NCBI GenBank assembly: GCA_903904855.1
Contig: CAIVEH010000167.1
Location: 1-64,000 of the forward strand
Source of the DNA: an uncultured Bacteroidota bacterium
Lineage (GTDB): Bacteria; Bacteroidota; Bacteroidia; Chitinophagales; Chitinophagaceae
Length of the DNA stretch: 64,000 bases
Reading direction: 5' to 3'
Part shown: positions 9,739 to 20,908 of the stretch, one piece after another
Layout: every line of letters starts with the position of its first letter
How positions within the stretch are numbered: position 1 is the stretch's first letter
Translations under genes and position numbers: made by a program
Notes under the pieces: model-generated
Database searches by the model: none
What the model saw: only the letters and a program-made list of their open reading frames with translations
What the model was told of the DNA's origin: nothing

Positions 9739-12393
9739 TCAAAGTGTAACAATAAATTCACTCCCCTCATTTTCTGTACTTTTCACTTCAATGATACCGC
9801 CCAAAGATTCAACCTGGGTCTTGGTTATGTAAAGGCCAATTCCTTTACTGTTAAACCCGGAATGAAAAACCTGGTTCAGTTTAAACAAACGATCACCATA
9901 TTTATTCAGGTTAATTCCCAGACCATTATCTTTTACAGTAATAATTGTTTTTCCGGCCAATGATTGTACAAAAATCGAAATTTCCGGAGTTATACCCGGA
10001 CGGCTATATTTGAGTGCATTACTGAGCAGATTATAAATTATATTTTCAAGATAGGCTTTTGGATAGCTTACATTCTCCTTAGAGAGTTCAGTTTTAATAA
10101 CTGCCTGTTTTTCGAAAATGAGGCTTTGCAACTGAATAAATATCTCATCCAGAATTGCTGGCAAACTACATTCATCATATGGGATAGTCTTATTCAGTTT
10201 TATCTGGGTAATCTCCATCAGCGTTTCCAGGCTGGAGATTAATGAATTACTGCTATCCTGAATAAATTGCAGTGCCTGTTCATAGGTGAAACCAGTAGCA
10301 GTCATATCAGGCACAATAATCTGACCGTTTTTTAACTGATCTGAAAGTATTTCAGAAAACATACTGATGTTAGCAGCAGGACCTCTTAAGTTATGTGCTA
10401 TAATATGGCTCAGATCTTCAAGCTGATTAACTTTATTCAGCAGGCTTTCCTTTGATGCTTCGAGTACTTTGTTCTTGCTTCTGATCTCGTTTTCCAGCTC
10501 TTTCTTCTGGGTAATGTCGATCACCTGAGCTATAAAAAATTTAGGAGATCCATCAGCATTCCATACTAATGAAACAGTAAGTAAGACCCAAACAATATTT
10601 CTACTTTTTGATATATATATTTTTTCAATCGAATATGTTTGAATATCTTTTTTCAACATTTTCGTTACTAAAGCTAAATCTTCATCAAGATCACGCGGAT
10701 GAGTAATGTCCTGGAATGTCAAATTCAGAATTTCATCTTTCGAATAGCCAACCATTCTGCAAAATGCCGGGTTTATATCCATAAACTTTCCTTCAGGACT
10801 AACGAGAGCTATCCCAATCCCGGAAAAATCAAATGCACTCGAAAAGGTGTCAGACGTTGTTTTCAGCGACTGCTGTGTCTCTATGAGATCCGTAATATTC
10901 AACCCGTAAGCTACTAAAAACTCTGTTAACCCTTTGTCATTTATTGCCGGTTTTATGATCCTCAGGTGATATTCTTCCTTCCCTTGTTTTGAAATAAGCT
11001 TTTCAATCATCTGCGCACTTTCCCTGCTTTCAGCAGCTTTATCATAGAGGGCAAATCTGGTTTCAAAAAATGAGTCGGGCCTGTTTCTGTACCTGGCGTA
11101 ATCAACATCCGTTTTTCCTATAATCCACTTCCTTAGCTCATCATCTTTAATCCCATTTCTGTTTACAAATAAATACTTGTGATCAGTGCCAAAGGCTGCA
11201 ATATCTGCAGGTAAATTATTGAGAATGTTTTCATAAAATAAGCGCTGCTGTTCAAATTTCTTTTCTAAACTTTTCTGCATTGTAACATCTGTGAATTTCC
11301 AGATTTCACCGCGATTAAGTTCATCCAAGGATAAGGTTATAAAATCAAGACTGAGAATTCTTCCATCAACTAATTCGACTTCTTTGTTGAGATGTGTTTT
11401 CCCATATGTAATGGCGGTTTTTATTCCCTGATGTACATGAACAGGGTGCTTATAAAAATGTTTGCTTCTTTCGAAACACTCATCCATTGTCCTGCCAAGG
11501 GTTTCTGGCGGTCCACCCTGAATACTGAAAATATCGCAGAACAACCCATTTGCATAGATCACTTTGTGATGCTGATCGGTTACTAAGATGCCACTGTTCA
11601 GATTATTAATCAGTTTTGATAACAGATTGGAGATTGAGGCATATTTTTCTTCTGCTATTTTCTTGTCGTTAATATCAGTATGGGTTCCTATGCATCTCAG
11701 TGGTTTTCCATCAAATGTTTTTGTGAGTGCAAATCCCCGGCTCCATATCCACTTATATGTTCCGTCCTTACATCTGAACCTTAATTCAGCAGAGTAATTT
11801 GGTATTTTACCTGAAAAGAAATCTGACTTATTTGCTAATAATTGAGCCAGGTCATCCGGATAAACATTTGCACTCCATTCCATTAAGGACATCCTTGTAT
11901 AATGTTCGTAGCCGAATATTTTATACAAATTGCCGGAAAAACAAACTACATCATCGGCAATATTTAGATCCCATATACCATCACCGGTTGCTTCAAGTGC
12001 TTTTATCAGCCGGGCTTCCTCGCATTCGTGCCCTGCCTTCCTCGATAAATTTTCAATGGTTACAAAAACATAATTTTTATCCGGATGAATTGGTAATACC
12101 CTCATTGCAAAAAGCACCACGGAGTTATTATCGATTTTGCCAAATTCCAGGTAACCATTTTTATTATTTCTGAATGCATCTGTAATAAGTTCACCCAATT
12201 GACAAACATCCGTATTCCCAACCAGCTCAGAAATTTTCAAACCAGGAATATCATTCTGTTGAACAACTGCATCATCTGTCTTTAACCATATCTTTTGTAT
12301 ACTTTGGTCGGATGAAATGACAACCACCTTATCCACAAAAATAAGCAGATGGTTCGCAATATTTTCGACCTCAGTTGATAGTATGCCAGTCAT
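9739..12393 (-). CDS. Multi-PAS sensor histidine kinase
   Basis: Repeated PAS/PAC motifs, HisKA-like LEDLSHIIAHNLRGPAANI, HATPase N/G boxes IIYNLLSNALKYS, DNGLGI, GIGLYITK. Confidence 0.9.
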   Translation of the reverse strand: MTGILSTEVENIANHLLIFVDKVVVISSDQSIQKIWLKTDDAVVQQNDIPGLKISELVGNTDVCQLGELITDAFRNNKNGYLEFGKIDNNSVVLFAMRVLPIHPDKNYVFVTIENLSRKAGHECEEARLIKALEATGDGIWDLNIADDVVCFSGNLYKIFGYEHYTRMSLMEWSANVYPDDLAQLLANKSDFFSGKIPNYSAELRFRCKDGTYKWIWSRGFALTKTFDGKPLRCIGTHTDINDKKIAEEKYASISNLLSKLINNLNSGILVTDQHHKVIYANGLFCDIFSIQGGPPETLGRTMDECFERSKHFYKHPVHVHQGIKTAITYGKTHLNKEVELVDGRILSLDFITLSLDELNRGEIWKFTDVTMQKSLEKKFEQQRLFYENILNNLPADIAAFGTDHKYLFVNRNGIKDDELRKWIIGKTDVDYARYRNRPDSFFETRFALYDKAAESRESAQMIEKLISKQGKEEYHLRIIKPAINDKGLTEFLVAYGLNITDLIETQQSLKTTSDTFSSAFDFSGIGIALVSPEGKFMDINPAFCRMVGYSKDEILNLTFQDITHPRDLDEDLALVTKMLKKDIQTYSIEKIYISKSRNIVWVLLTVSLVWNADGSPKFFIAQVIDITQKKELENEIRSKNKVLEASKESLLNKVNQLEDLSHIIAHNLRGPAANISMFSEILSDQLKNGQIIVPDMTATGFTYEQALQFIQDSSNSLISSLETLMEITQIKLNKTIPYDECSLPAILDEIFIQLQSLIFEKQAVIKTELSKENVSYPKAYLENIIYNLLSNALKYSRPGITPEISIFVQSLAGKTIITVKDNGLGINLNKYGDRLFKLNQVFHSGFNSKGIGLYITKTQVESLGGIIEVKSTENEGSEFIVTL

Positions 12394-12402
12394 AATTTTT
12401 AA

Positions 12403-13503
12403 TTAGCTTAAGCCAAAAATGATTGCAATTTTATTTACAATACGCTCAGCAGTTTTACCATCCCATAATTCTGGAATAACTCCTTTTTTCCAGTTCCCAG
12501 AAAATAATTTCCTGAAAGCAGGAGCAATATTGCCGGGATCCATTCCAAGCAACTCATTTGTTCCTAAAGTACATGTTTCTGGCCGCTCAGTATTCTCCCG
12601 TAGTGTCATGCATGGTACGCCCATTACTGTTGCTTCCTCAGTTATCCCACCAGAATCAGTGATTATTGCCTTGGCATTTTTGACAAGATAGTTAAATTCC
12701 AGATATCCCAAAGGGTCAATAACATGTAAATTGCAATCCGATATGCCAATTGTATCCAGCATCTTTGCGGTGCGGGGATGAACAGGAAAAATTACCGGCA
12801 AATTATTGGATGCCCGCACAATTTCAGAGATCAGTTCTTTAAGCTTTGTTCCATTGTCCACATTTGCCGGTCTGTGCAACGTCATAATTATATAGTTCCG
12901 TTCTTCCAACCTGGCATCATCCCAAATGGGAGGTTTGGTAAACCTTGGCATCTGTTTATAGAGCGTATCAATCATTGTGTTACCAACAAAAAATATCTTT
13001 TCATCGGGCACTCCTGATTTGCGCAGGTTATTATTGGCAGTTACAGATGTTGTGAAAAAATAGTCGCTGATTGAATCTGTTACAATCCTGTTGATCTCTT
13101 CTGGCATTGTCCAGTCACCAGATCGTATACCTCCCTCTACATGGGCTACGTTAATATTATTGATTTTTTTTGCAGCAATTGAGCAAGCCATTGTGGAAGT
13201 AACATCACCCACCACAATGCACAGATCACATGGTTTTTCCAGCAACAACCTTTCATAACCGATCATTATTTTTCCGGTCTGCTCGGCTTGTGTACCAGAG
13301 CCCGCTTCCAGGTTATAATCCGGATTAGGGATATTTAACTGATCGAAGAAATCCCCGCTCATTTTTTTATCATAATGCTGCCCTGTGTGCACCAAGCGAT
13401 ACTGCATATCCTTTCCCGCGGCCGATTGTAGCTTTATAGCTTCAATGATCGGGGCTATCTTTATAAAATTAGGCCTTGCGCCTGCAATAATATCTATAAG
13501 CAT
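12403..13503 (-). CDS. wecB: UDP-N-acetylglucosamine 2-epimerase (non-hydrolysing)
   Basis: GARPNFIKIAPI, HTGQHYDKKMS, VVGDVTSTMA, HVEGGIRSGD, TDSGGITEEA. Confidence 0.93.
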   Translation of the reverse strand: MLIDIIAGARPNFIKIAPIIEAIKLQSAAGKDMQYRLVHTGQHYDKKMSGDFFDQLNIPNPDYNLEAGSGTQAEQTGKIMIGYERLLLEKPCDLCIVVGDVTSTMACSIAAKKINNINVAHVEGGIRSGDWTMPEEINRIVTDSISDYFFTTSVTANNNLRKSGVPDEKIFFVGNTMIDTLYKQMPRFTKPPIWDDARLEERNYIIMTLHRPANVDNGTKLKELISEIVRASNNLPVIFPVHPRTAKMLDTIGISDCNLHVIDPLGYLEFNYLVKNAKAIITDSGGITEEATVMGVPCMTLRENTERPETCTLGTNELLGMDPGNIAPAFRKLFSGNWKKGVIPELWDGKTAERIVNKIAIIFGLS

Positions 13504-13522
13504 AAAATTATACTTGGTTCAA

Positions 13523-15637
13523 TCAGGATTTGAGTGTTACCCATTCGTGTTTAGTCAAACTTTCAATGGCCGCAAAACCTGCTAATGTTGTGTTCACTAT
13601 TTCATCAAAAGGGATTAATGCTTCCCCTCCGTTTTTCAATCTTTCCAGCAGCAATTTAAACTGCGCACTATGCCCTTTATCTACATTGGTTTTCAGCTTC
13701 GAAAAGCCTCTGGTTCCAAACCCCTCTGTAAACCGAAAATTATCAGTTATTAAAGTTTGCTCCTGTGCAAATACTTCAATTCTTTCCTTTGAATAAGCTT
13801 TAGAACCATTGGCGAAATAATTGATAACACCGGTACTGCCGTTTTCATACTGCAACATAATAGTAGCATTATCGGTATTCACCTGTGGATTCACACCCAT
13901 GGCATTCATGCAAACTGCCTTTATCTTACTGCCAGTAAGAAAAGTAATCAGATCCATATAGTGGCAGGCTTCCCCCATTATTCTGCCACCTCCCACTTTC
14001 ATATCATGCACCCAAACATTGGGAGGTATATTACCAGCATTCATTGTTGCTATTACATTCATCTGCCCGTCACCCACCAGTTGTTTCACGCGTTGCATAT
14101 GTGGCGAAAACCGCCGGTTGAACCCGACAGTCAATGTTTTGGTGCCAACATATACCGCCATTATATCATCAAGTTCCTGCCGGTTCAATGCCAGTGGTTT
14201 CTCAACAAAAACATGCTTCCCAGCTTTAAGACTTTCTACCACCATGTGAGCATGTTCATTGTGCCTGGTGGTTATCATAACAAGATCAACAGCAGGATCA
14301 TTAATCAGGCTTTTATAATCTGTAGTGCTTTTAGCAATTTTATATTTCTTTGCAAGGGTGGTACCTGTCAGACCTGTTGAACTGGCAATAGAATTTAATG
14401 GTGCATTCAGTTCGCTAAGCGCTGGCAGCATTGTCATACTTGTGAAATTACCAGCTCCTATTATACCTATACCTCCCTTACCCGGCTCAAAGATGCCATC
14501 TTTAATTATTATTGTATCCGATCCATTGCTTTCTTCGGGATATTCCAGGATAGAAGCTATGGAGGCTTTGTTGCTTAGGTTGGAGTATATTTTACTATAC
14601 TCAGCAAGAGGTATACGTTCAGTGATCAATGAACCCACATCAAGCTTACCTGTTGCTATTGTTTGCAGAACAGCTTTAAAATTCCGTTGTTCTGTCCATC
14701 TTACAAAAGGTAATGGGTAATCATTACCTCCTTTCTCATAGTTGTCATCATACCTGCCCGGCCCATAGGAACAGGATACCTGAAAAGTGAGCTCCTTCTC
14801 ATAAAATTCCGCCCTGCTTATATTCAGACCTATCACTCCTACAAGAATAATCCTGCCTCTTTTCCGACTCATCCGGGCAGCCTGGGAAATGATATCATCC
14901 GACTTGGCCGAAGCTGTAATAAGGACGCCATCTGCGCCAATATTATCAGTATTTTCTAAAACAAATTTTACAACATCAATTCCAGCTGAAGGATTCAGTG
15001 CCAATACTCCCTTCGTTTTTGCAAGTGCAATTTTGCTGGCATCAAGATCTATGCCTATTACCCTGCAGCCATTTGCAATCAGTAATTCAGCTGTTATCAA
15101 TCCTATTAGCCCCAAACCTACAACTACAATGGTTTCACCCAGTTGGGGGTCACATAAACGGATGCCCTGCAATCCTATAGAACCAATAACAGTAAAGGCA
15201 GCCTCTTCATCACTTACTTTATCTGGAACATGTGCACAGAGATTTTTCGGTACACAAACATATTCGGCATGAGGCCCGTTTGAGGCCACCCGATCTCCGA
15301 TTACAAAATCTGTTACCCCTTCCCCAACTGCAATTACCTTACCTACATTGCAATATCCCAAAGGCAATGGCTGGCCCAGTTTATTGAAGACAGCCTGAAT
15401 AGTTGGTTTAAATCCGTCAGTCTTAATTTTTGCCAATACCTGCTTCACCCTGTCTGGCTGCTGACGAGCTTTTTGCAGCATATTGGCCTTCCCAAATTCT
15501 ACAAGCATTCTTTCGGTTCCAGCCGACACCAGACTCCGTGTTGTCTTGATCAGCAGATGCCCCCGCTTCACTTTGGGAGCAGGCACATCTTCCAATACAG
15601 TCTCACCCGTTTTAAACGATTGTATGATTTGTTTCAA
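13523..15637 (-). CDS. Bi-domain oxidoreductase: zinc-type dehydrogenase + Gfo/Idh/MocA fusion
   Basis: N-terminal MDR fold (VVGLGLIGLITAELL) fused to GIIGAGNFTSMTMLPAL..HVFVEKPLALNRQEL. Confidence 0.9.
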   Translation of the reverse strand: MKQIIQSFKTGETVLEDVPAPKVKRGHLLIKTTRSLVSAGTERMLVEFGKANMLQKARQQPDRVKQVLAKIKTDGFKPTIQAVFNKLGQPLPLGYCNVGKVIAVGEGVTDFVIGDRVASNGPHAEYVCVPKNLCAHVPDKVSDEEAAFTVIGSIGLQGIRLCDPQLGETIVVVGLGLIGLITAELLIANGCRVIGIDLDASKIALAKTKGVLALNPSAGIDVVKFVLENTDNIGADGVLITASAKSDDIISQAARMSRKRGRIILVGVIGLNISRAEFYEKELTFQVSCSYGPGRYDDNYEKGGNDYPLPFVRWTEQRNFKAVLQTIATGKLDVGSLITERIPLAEYSKIYSNLSNKASIASILEYPEESNGSDTIIIKDGIFEPGKGGIGIIGAGNFTSMTMLPALSELNAPLNSIASSTGLTGTTLAKKYKIAKSTTDYKSLINDPAVDLVMITTRHNEHAHMVVESLKAGKHVFVEKPLALNRQELDDIMAVYVGTKTLTVGFNRRFSPHMQRVKQLVGDGQMNVIATMNAGNIPPNVWVHDMKVGGGRIMGEACHYMDLITFLTGSKIKAVCMNAMGVNPQVNTDNATIMLQYENGSTGVINYFANGSKAYSKERIEVFAQEQTLITDNFRFTEGFGTRGFSKLKTNVDKGHSAQFKLLLERLKNGGEALIPFDEIVNTTLAGFAAIESLTKHEWVTLKS

Positions 15638-15796
15638 AGTCTGTAATTAGTTAATTGATTCAAGGCATCATTAATAATGTAAATATATAATGTATGTGCC
15701 TTAACAGGGTGCAAAGGTAACTATAATACAGGGCAAAAGAAATTATTTGCGGGTTCTGTTTTCTAAAATAACCTACAAGTACTACCTGCAAAAATT

Positions 15797-18700
15797 TTAC
15801 TCCTCAATTATAAAATGGTACACACTGCTTTCTATTACAGAGTGCAGGGTTAGGATATACATACCATTCGGAATGGGCTTATTTATACTTACATTTTCAT
15901 TCAGCAGTCCTTTATGTGTTGCTGTATGCTTGCTAAATACCATCTGCCCAATCATATCTGTAATCTCCATTGTAACCTCTTCATCCACAGGTGAACTCAT
16001 TGAACCCTTAATTGTAAACGCTCCTTTATTCGGATTAGGGTATATCACCAGGCTGCCATGGCCGGTTATGTAACTTACTGCAACATTGCTTACTGTGATA
16101 ATGAAAGAATTAAACGATGACAGATGGCAAAGTCCGGTACTGGTGGTGATACAGGTAACAGAGTCGCCATTATTCAGTGTACTGGTAATGAATGTATCTG
16201 TAGTATCACCTGTTGGCAAGCCATTCAGCAGCCATTCATACGTAACCGGAACACCATTGGTGATAATAGCTAAGAATGTATCTGAGACACCAGCACTGAT
16301 GAATGCACCAGGGCTGGCTATCATCGAATCTATAGGTGGTATTGGCGAGAGCACAGTTAATACCATGGTTGCAGTCGCAGTATCGGGGGTAACACACTGT
16401 GCGTTACTGGCCAGCATTACTGATACTGTATCACTAGTTAAAGGCACATAGATGTAGGTGCTATCGGTTCCCACATTAATACCATCAACTGACCATTGGT
16501 ATACAGGAGATGGGCCACCATTCAGCGTTGATGCAGTGAACACCGGTGTAGTTCCGGTGCAAATGGTATCGCCCATACCACTGTTGGAATTTATGGTTAC
16601 GGAAGCCGCTACTACCGGATTTATGGTTACAACATGTGTTGCAGACCTGCTAAGGCAGGAATTGGAAAGTGTATAACTTATAGTATCCATACTGGCAGCA
16701 GATGTTGAAACCAATCCGCCAGTAACAGCAGCAGCAGTATTGGAAGCGCTCCAAACACCGTTTGCACTGGCATCAGAAAGTAGGAGGGATGAACCCAGGC
16801 AAACACTACCAGGACCAATTATTGGATTGATTCCTATAATGTTGGTAGCGGTATCTGTCAAAACCGGCAGATTATCGTCAAAGTAAATACTTGCGTGATT
16901 CATGATCACACTGCCATCAGCCAATCCGGCCTTTGCTTTAACTGTGAAAATAACTTCACCGAAACACTGGTTATGATGAGAACTGTCAGGCAGATTAATA
17001 TGAGGGAAGTCGAACTTCACCACATTATGCCCGCTGTAAGTGGTTGGTACCAGATTGACTACTGAAGTTGAGGAAACCAGTTTCAGGCTTCTTGCATCTA
17101 CATAATCAGGCAAGGTATCAATTACTGAAATGTTGTGGGCTGTATCATTGCCGGTATTTTCAAACCTGATAGCATATTGCAGTGGGGTGCAGGGTATAAT
17201 TTCACCTTGTGGCGAAACATTAATGCCATTAGGATCATAAGATGCCATAATAGTATCCACCCTTGAATAATAATTATTGACCGGATTGATATCACCTGAT
17301 AATGGTGTAATGGAGAAATAGGTCTGTATGGTATCACCGGCAGTAAGGAATGGACCTGGTACGTTTAGATTAAAAGATATGTAGGGTGTCCACATGTGAC
17401 TTGTGTAATTATTCAGCCCGTTAATATGCCAGGTAACCGTATTGCCAACAATAGAATAGGGTGTAACAGATGAACTGCCAAAAACATAATTGGGGCTGAA
17501 GGTCATTGTTACAACTGCATTTTCAACAGTGCACCAGTCATTGCCAAAGTCAATATAACCAGATGCAATATGCCTTGCGCAGGTCATATAAGCCGAAATG
17601 CTCATGTCGAAATTACCGGTGGTAGTACAGTTAAAACCAAAAAATCTCGCAGGATAATTGTTGGCATAAGCAGTGATGGTATCATACAATATTCCGGATG
17701 TGGGGCAACTCATATGCAACCCCGTATCATGGGAAATTACTTTAAACCTGTATACTGTTCCCGAATCTCCCAGTGCTTTATAGTAGAACCCACCTACCGT
17801 AGTGATTGTATCCACAGGTATTCCGGCTGAGTCAATCTCGGTTGTTACGGGATGATAAGGATAGCCATCGCCGTAATCATCGACACAGTCATTATTGGTA
17901 TCGAAATAGAAAAAAACGGGAAGGGTTCTGCAATAATTATAATTGAATGTATATGCTATTGAATCCTGAGGAATAATGCCATTCCTTAATATCTGCTTTA
18001 CAGTATAGGTACCAGCCATATTGTAGGCATGATAAATATGGGCATTAGCTGATGAATCGGTACTGTAAGAAAATAGATGTGTACTGTCGGATGTACCATC
18101 GCCATAAAAAGTGAGGATATTGGTACCCGGCTGAATGCCGCAGGTGCTCAGCCCGAATTCAGGACCATTGCAGAAATAGGATGGTGTATTGATAATGCTA
18201 TGTGCTGAAATGCTGTTATATACTATTACATGCACCGGTGTGGAATAAGCAAATAAACTACTGCTATAGCAGGTAACTTTGCACCGGTAATATATATTTG
18301 TTTGTGGGTGCGCATAGATTGAATCATTTGTAGCGCCTGTAATATTCGTCCACCAGATGCTGTCTGTTGAACTCTGCCATTGATAAGTAACACCACAAAC
18401 AGATGAAGCTCCGGTCAAATAAAGCAAATCTGCCTGGCCGGCACAGATATTGGTATTAACAGCATTGGCTGTTCCACCAGCCGGTGTGCCGGTACAACTC
18501 GAAGTAACACTGATTGTATGATTGGATACACATCCGGTTGAAAAGGAAGTACAGGTAATTATTGCCGAACCCGGTAACAGGCCAGTAATGATACCGGACG
18601 GTGATATACTTGCGAAAAAAGGATTGCTGCTGGTCCAGGAGCCTGCAATGCTGGTGGTATAAGTTGTTGTATTGCCCACGCAGATGCTCGATACCCCTGT

Positions 18701-20176
18701 AATAACAGGTGGAGGGTCAACACTTATAACAGCTGAAGATTTACAACCTGAGGGTAAGGTATAACTGATAGTTGCCGAACCTCCGGCAATGGTGGTTACT
18801 ATGCCCGAAGTGCCTACCGTGGCAACTGCGGTATTATTGCTGCTCCATACGCCGCCAGTAGTGGTGCAGGCCAATGATGTAGTGCCACCGGCACAAACAC
18901 TGGTTATACCGGTTAATGCTGCCGGTGCAGAATTTACTGTAACCGGCTTGCTCACATAGCCGCAGGTGCCGCCTACTGTATAACTTATTACTGCTGTGCC
19001 TGCCGCAATACCTGTTACAATACCATTTGAGGATCCGACAGTGGCTATTGCAGTATTGGAACTAGTCCATGTTCCGCCTACGGAAGCATCGGATAAGGTG
19101 TTATTCAACCCAACACAAACTGAACCGCTCCCTGTTATGGGTAGTACCAGATTTGTTACTGAAAATGAGACGGCAGACCAACAACCAGATGGTGCAGTAT
19201 ACTTGATTGTTGTTGTGCCTGGTGTAACACCGATTACATGGCCTGATGTGCCAATTGTAGCAACAGCAGGATTACTGCTGGTCCAGGCACCTCCGGCAGA
19301 GGTATCGGTTAAAGTAACACTTGAACCTGCACATACCCCACTTGGTCCTATTATCGGCCCGGGTGAAGGTAATATGGATAAAGTAACCGCCCCACTCATT
19401 GTACTCATGCATCCGGTTGATGCATTGATTCCAACAGCAGTATAAATACCAGGAAAAGAATAAGAACCCATATTCAAAAGGCTTCCAGTACCTGGAACTG
19501 GCGGGCCTACAGTTATACCTCCCATATTCAATTGATAGTTAACCCCAGTTTGAGAACCAGAAAGATAAATAAAGCCCGGGGCGCCTGAGCAAACTGCGCC
19601 ACTGCCCGGCGTATACAGAGTATAAGTTGCAGGTAATGCATTTACAATTACAGGAACACTCAAAGCCATAGTTCTGGAACAACCGGTAATAACGTTAGTA
19701 GCAATTATGGTATAAATTCCTGCTGCAGTTTGTATACCAAAGTCAAGAATCATTCCTGTTCCAGAAATTGGTCCTCCAACAGCAGAACTACCATTGTATA
19801 ATTGGTAATTTACCCCTGCTGTTGAGCCGCTTAGTCCAATATGTGGTCCCGAACTGCCTATACAATAGCTACCTCCGCCAATTATAGTATCCAGTATAGG
19901 TAAAGCGTTTACAGTCATGGCAAGAGTAACATAACTTGCTCCTACAGTATAAGTAATGGTAGTTGTACCTGCTAAAATCCCGGTTACTACCCCGGTTGAT
20001 GAACCTACTGTGGCAATAGTTGTGGCGCGGCTGCTCCAGGTGCCGCCTGTAGTACCATCGCTAAGGGTTGTTGTACTGCCTACACATACATGGTTTACCC
20101 CGGCTATAGGTCCCGGCACTGCAAAAGATGCAAAACTGATCAATAAAGCGGAGAAAATTAAGATAAAATGCTTCAT
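15797..20176 (-). CDS. Large T9SS-sorted surface protein with Ig-like/BID-type repeats
   Basis: Repeated SVCVGxxTTLSDxTxGGxWSSSNxxIATVGxSxGxVTGIxAGTxTITYT units; C-terminal YPNPNKGAFTI..ITDMIGQMV..NGMYILTL. Confidence 0.88.
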   Translation of the reverse strand: MKHFILIFSALLISFASFAVPGPIAGVNHVCVGSTTTLSDGTTGGTWSSRATTIATVGSSTGVVTGILAGTTTITYTVGASYVTLAMTVNALPILDTIIGGGSYCIGSSGPHIGLSGSTAGVNYQLYNGSSAVGGPISGTGMILDFGIQTAAGIYTIIATNVITGCSRTMALSVPVIVNALPATYTLYTPGSGAVCSGAPGFIYLSGSQTGVNYQLNMGGITVGPPVPGTGSLLNMGSYSFPGIYTAVGINASTGCMSTMSGAVTLSILPSPGPIIGPSGVCAGSSVTLTDTSAGGAWTSSNPAVATIGTSGHVIGVTPGTTTIKYTAPSGCWSAVSFSVTNLVLPITGSGSVCVGLNNTLSDASVGGTWTSSNTAIATVGSSNGIVTGIAAGTAVISYTVGGTCGYVSKPVTVNSAPAALTGITSVCAGGTTSLACTTTGGVWSSNNTAVATVGTSGIVTTIAGGSATISYTLPSGCKSSAVISVDPPPVITGVSSICVGNTTTYTTSIAGSWTSSNPFFASISPSGIITGLLPGSAIITCTSFSTGCVSNHTISVTSSCTGTPAGGTANAVNTNICAGQADLLYLTGASSVCGVTYQWQSSTDSIWWTNITGATNDSIYAHPQTNIYYRCKVTCYSSSLFAYSTPVHVIVYNSISAHSIINTPSYFCNGPEFGLSTCGIQPGTNILTFYGDGTSDSTHLFSYSTDSSANAHIYHAYNMAGTYTVKQILRNGIIPQDSIAYTFNYNYCRTLPVFFYFDTNNDCVDDYGDGYPYHPVTTEIDSAGIPVDTITTVGGFYYKALGDSGTVYRFKVISHDTGLHMSCPTSGILYDTITAYANNYPARFFGFNCTTTGNFDMSISAYMTCARHIASGYIDFGNDWCTVENAVVTMTFSPNYVFGSSSVTPYSIVGNTVTWHINGLNNYTSHMWTPYISFNLNVPGPFLTAGDTIQTYFSITPLSGDINPVNNYYSRVDTIMASYDPNGINVSPQGEIIPCTPLQYAIRFENTGNDTAHNISVIDTLPDYVDARSLKLVSSTSVVNLVPTTYSGHNVVKFDFPHINLPDSSHHNQCFGEVIFTVKAKAGLADGSVIMNHASIYFDDNLPVLTDTATNIIGINPIIGPGSVCLGSSLLLSDASANGVWSASNTAAAVTGGLVSTSAASMDTISYTLSNSCLSRSATHVVTINPVVAASVTINSNSGMGDTICTGTTPVFTASTLNGGPSPVYQWSVDGINVGTDSTYIYVPLTSDTVSVMLASNAQCVTPDTATATMVLTVLSPIPPIDSMIASPGAFISAGVSDTFLAIITNGVPVTYEWLLNGLPTGDTTDTFITSTLNNGDSVTCITTSTGLCHLSSFNSFIITVSNVAVSYITGHGSLVIYPNPNKGAFTIKGSMSSPVDEEVTMEITDMIGQMVFSKHTATHKGLLNENVSINKPIPNGMYILTLHSVIESSVYHFIIEE

Positions 20177-20397
20177 AAGGTGCGAATTTACAATATAAAT
20201 CCGGCAAAAACTCAATCGACAGGCAAAGCTTTACATTTTTGTAAAAACCGCAATAAGTTTCACTCCCGGGTTTATTATTATAATTACAGGCGTAGTTTTT
20301 CGGAGAAATGTTAGTAAAACATCCAAAAATATACCTAGTCTAAATAAGGATACGCGTATATAAATAATAATATGCTGCTATCAATATTATCGTGAAT

Positions 20398-20434
20398 AGA
20401 GATTTGACAACTTTTTAAAAGTTGTCAAATCTCT
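20398..20434. repeat. Intergenic perfect palindrome AGAGATTTGACAACTTTT-T-AAAAGTTGTCAAATCTCT
   Basis: 18-bp perfect inverted arms with 1-nt centre. Confidence 0.9.
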
Positions 20435-20577
20435 GCCCACAGTGCCTTTTCAGATGTTGAATCATATTTATTGAATGCTATTTTAAGAATATTGATAGCG
20501 GATTATTATAAAACAGAATCACAACTACTTAGATAAAAAGCCAAGGAGAAATCCAAAGATGAAATCTTGAAACAGGT

Positions 20578-20606
20578 GTACTCCCCTTTAGGGGCCGGGG
20601 GTGAGA
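20578..20606. repeat. Dispersed GTACTCCCCTTTAGGGGCCGGGGGT element, copy 1
   Basis: Near-identical to 38529-38552 (CTTTAGGGG vs CTTCAGGGG). Confidence 0.75.
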
Positions 20607-20615
20607 TTGATTTTT

Positions 20616-20837
20616 TTACAACCTCCCCACATAAAACGCAGTAGAATACTCATCATGCTGAATGATAGAGGCATGGATATCCTCTGGATTATCATCAACA
20701 ATTATCTCTGCACCACTTTTCAGTATAATCCTGGAGTATGCCTCATCTTCCTCAACAAACTGAACAATAGCTGCTATTTCCAGGTAATTGATCCAGATTT
20801 CGGTGCCATCAGGCCGGGTGCAAACAATGATTTTCAT
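20616..20837 (-). CDS. Conserved hypothetical small protein
   Basis: 73-aa ORF in the intergenic interval; soluble composition. Confidence 0.6.
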   Translation of the reverse strand: MKIIVCTRPDGTEIWINYLEIAAIVQFVEEDEAYSRIILKSGAEIIVDDNPEDIHASIIQHDEYSTAFYVGRL

Positions 20838-20908
20838 ACACTAAAGATAACGAAAAATAATCCGCCGCAGTCATTTTTTCTGATACAGCGGATTATCTTT
20901 CAATGAAA

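Noticed and set aside
15797-20176. Repeated units at 18.5-20.1 kb considered as a CRISPR-like array
   Set aside because: The repeats are in-frame Ig-like protein modules with variable spacing and degenerate DNA; no CRISPR array was found anywhere in the window.
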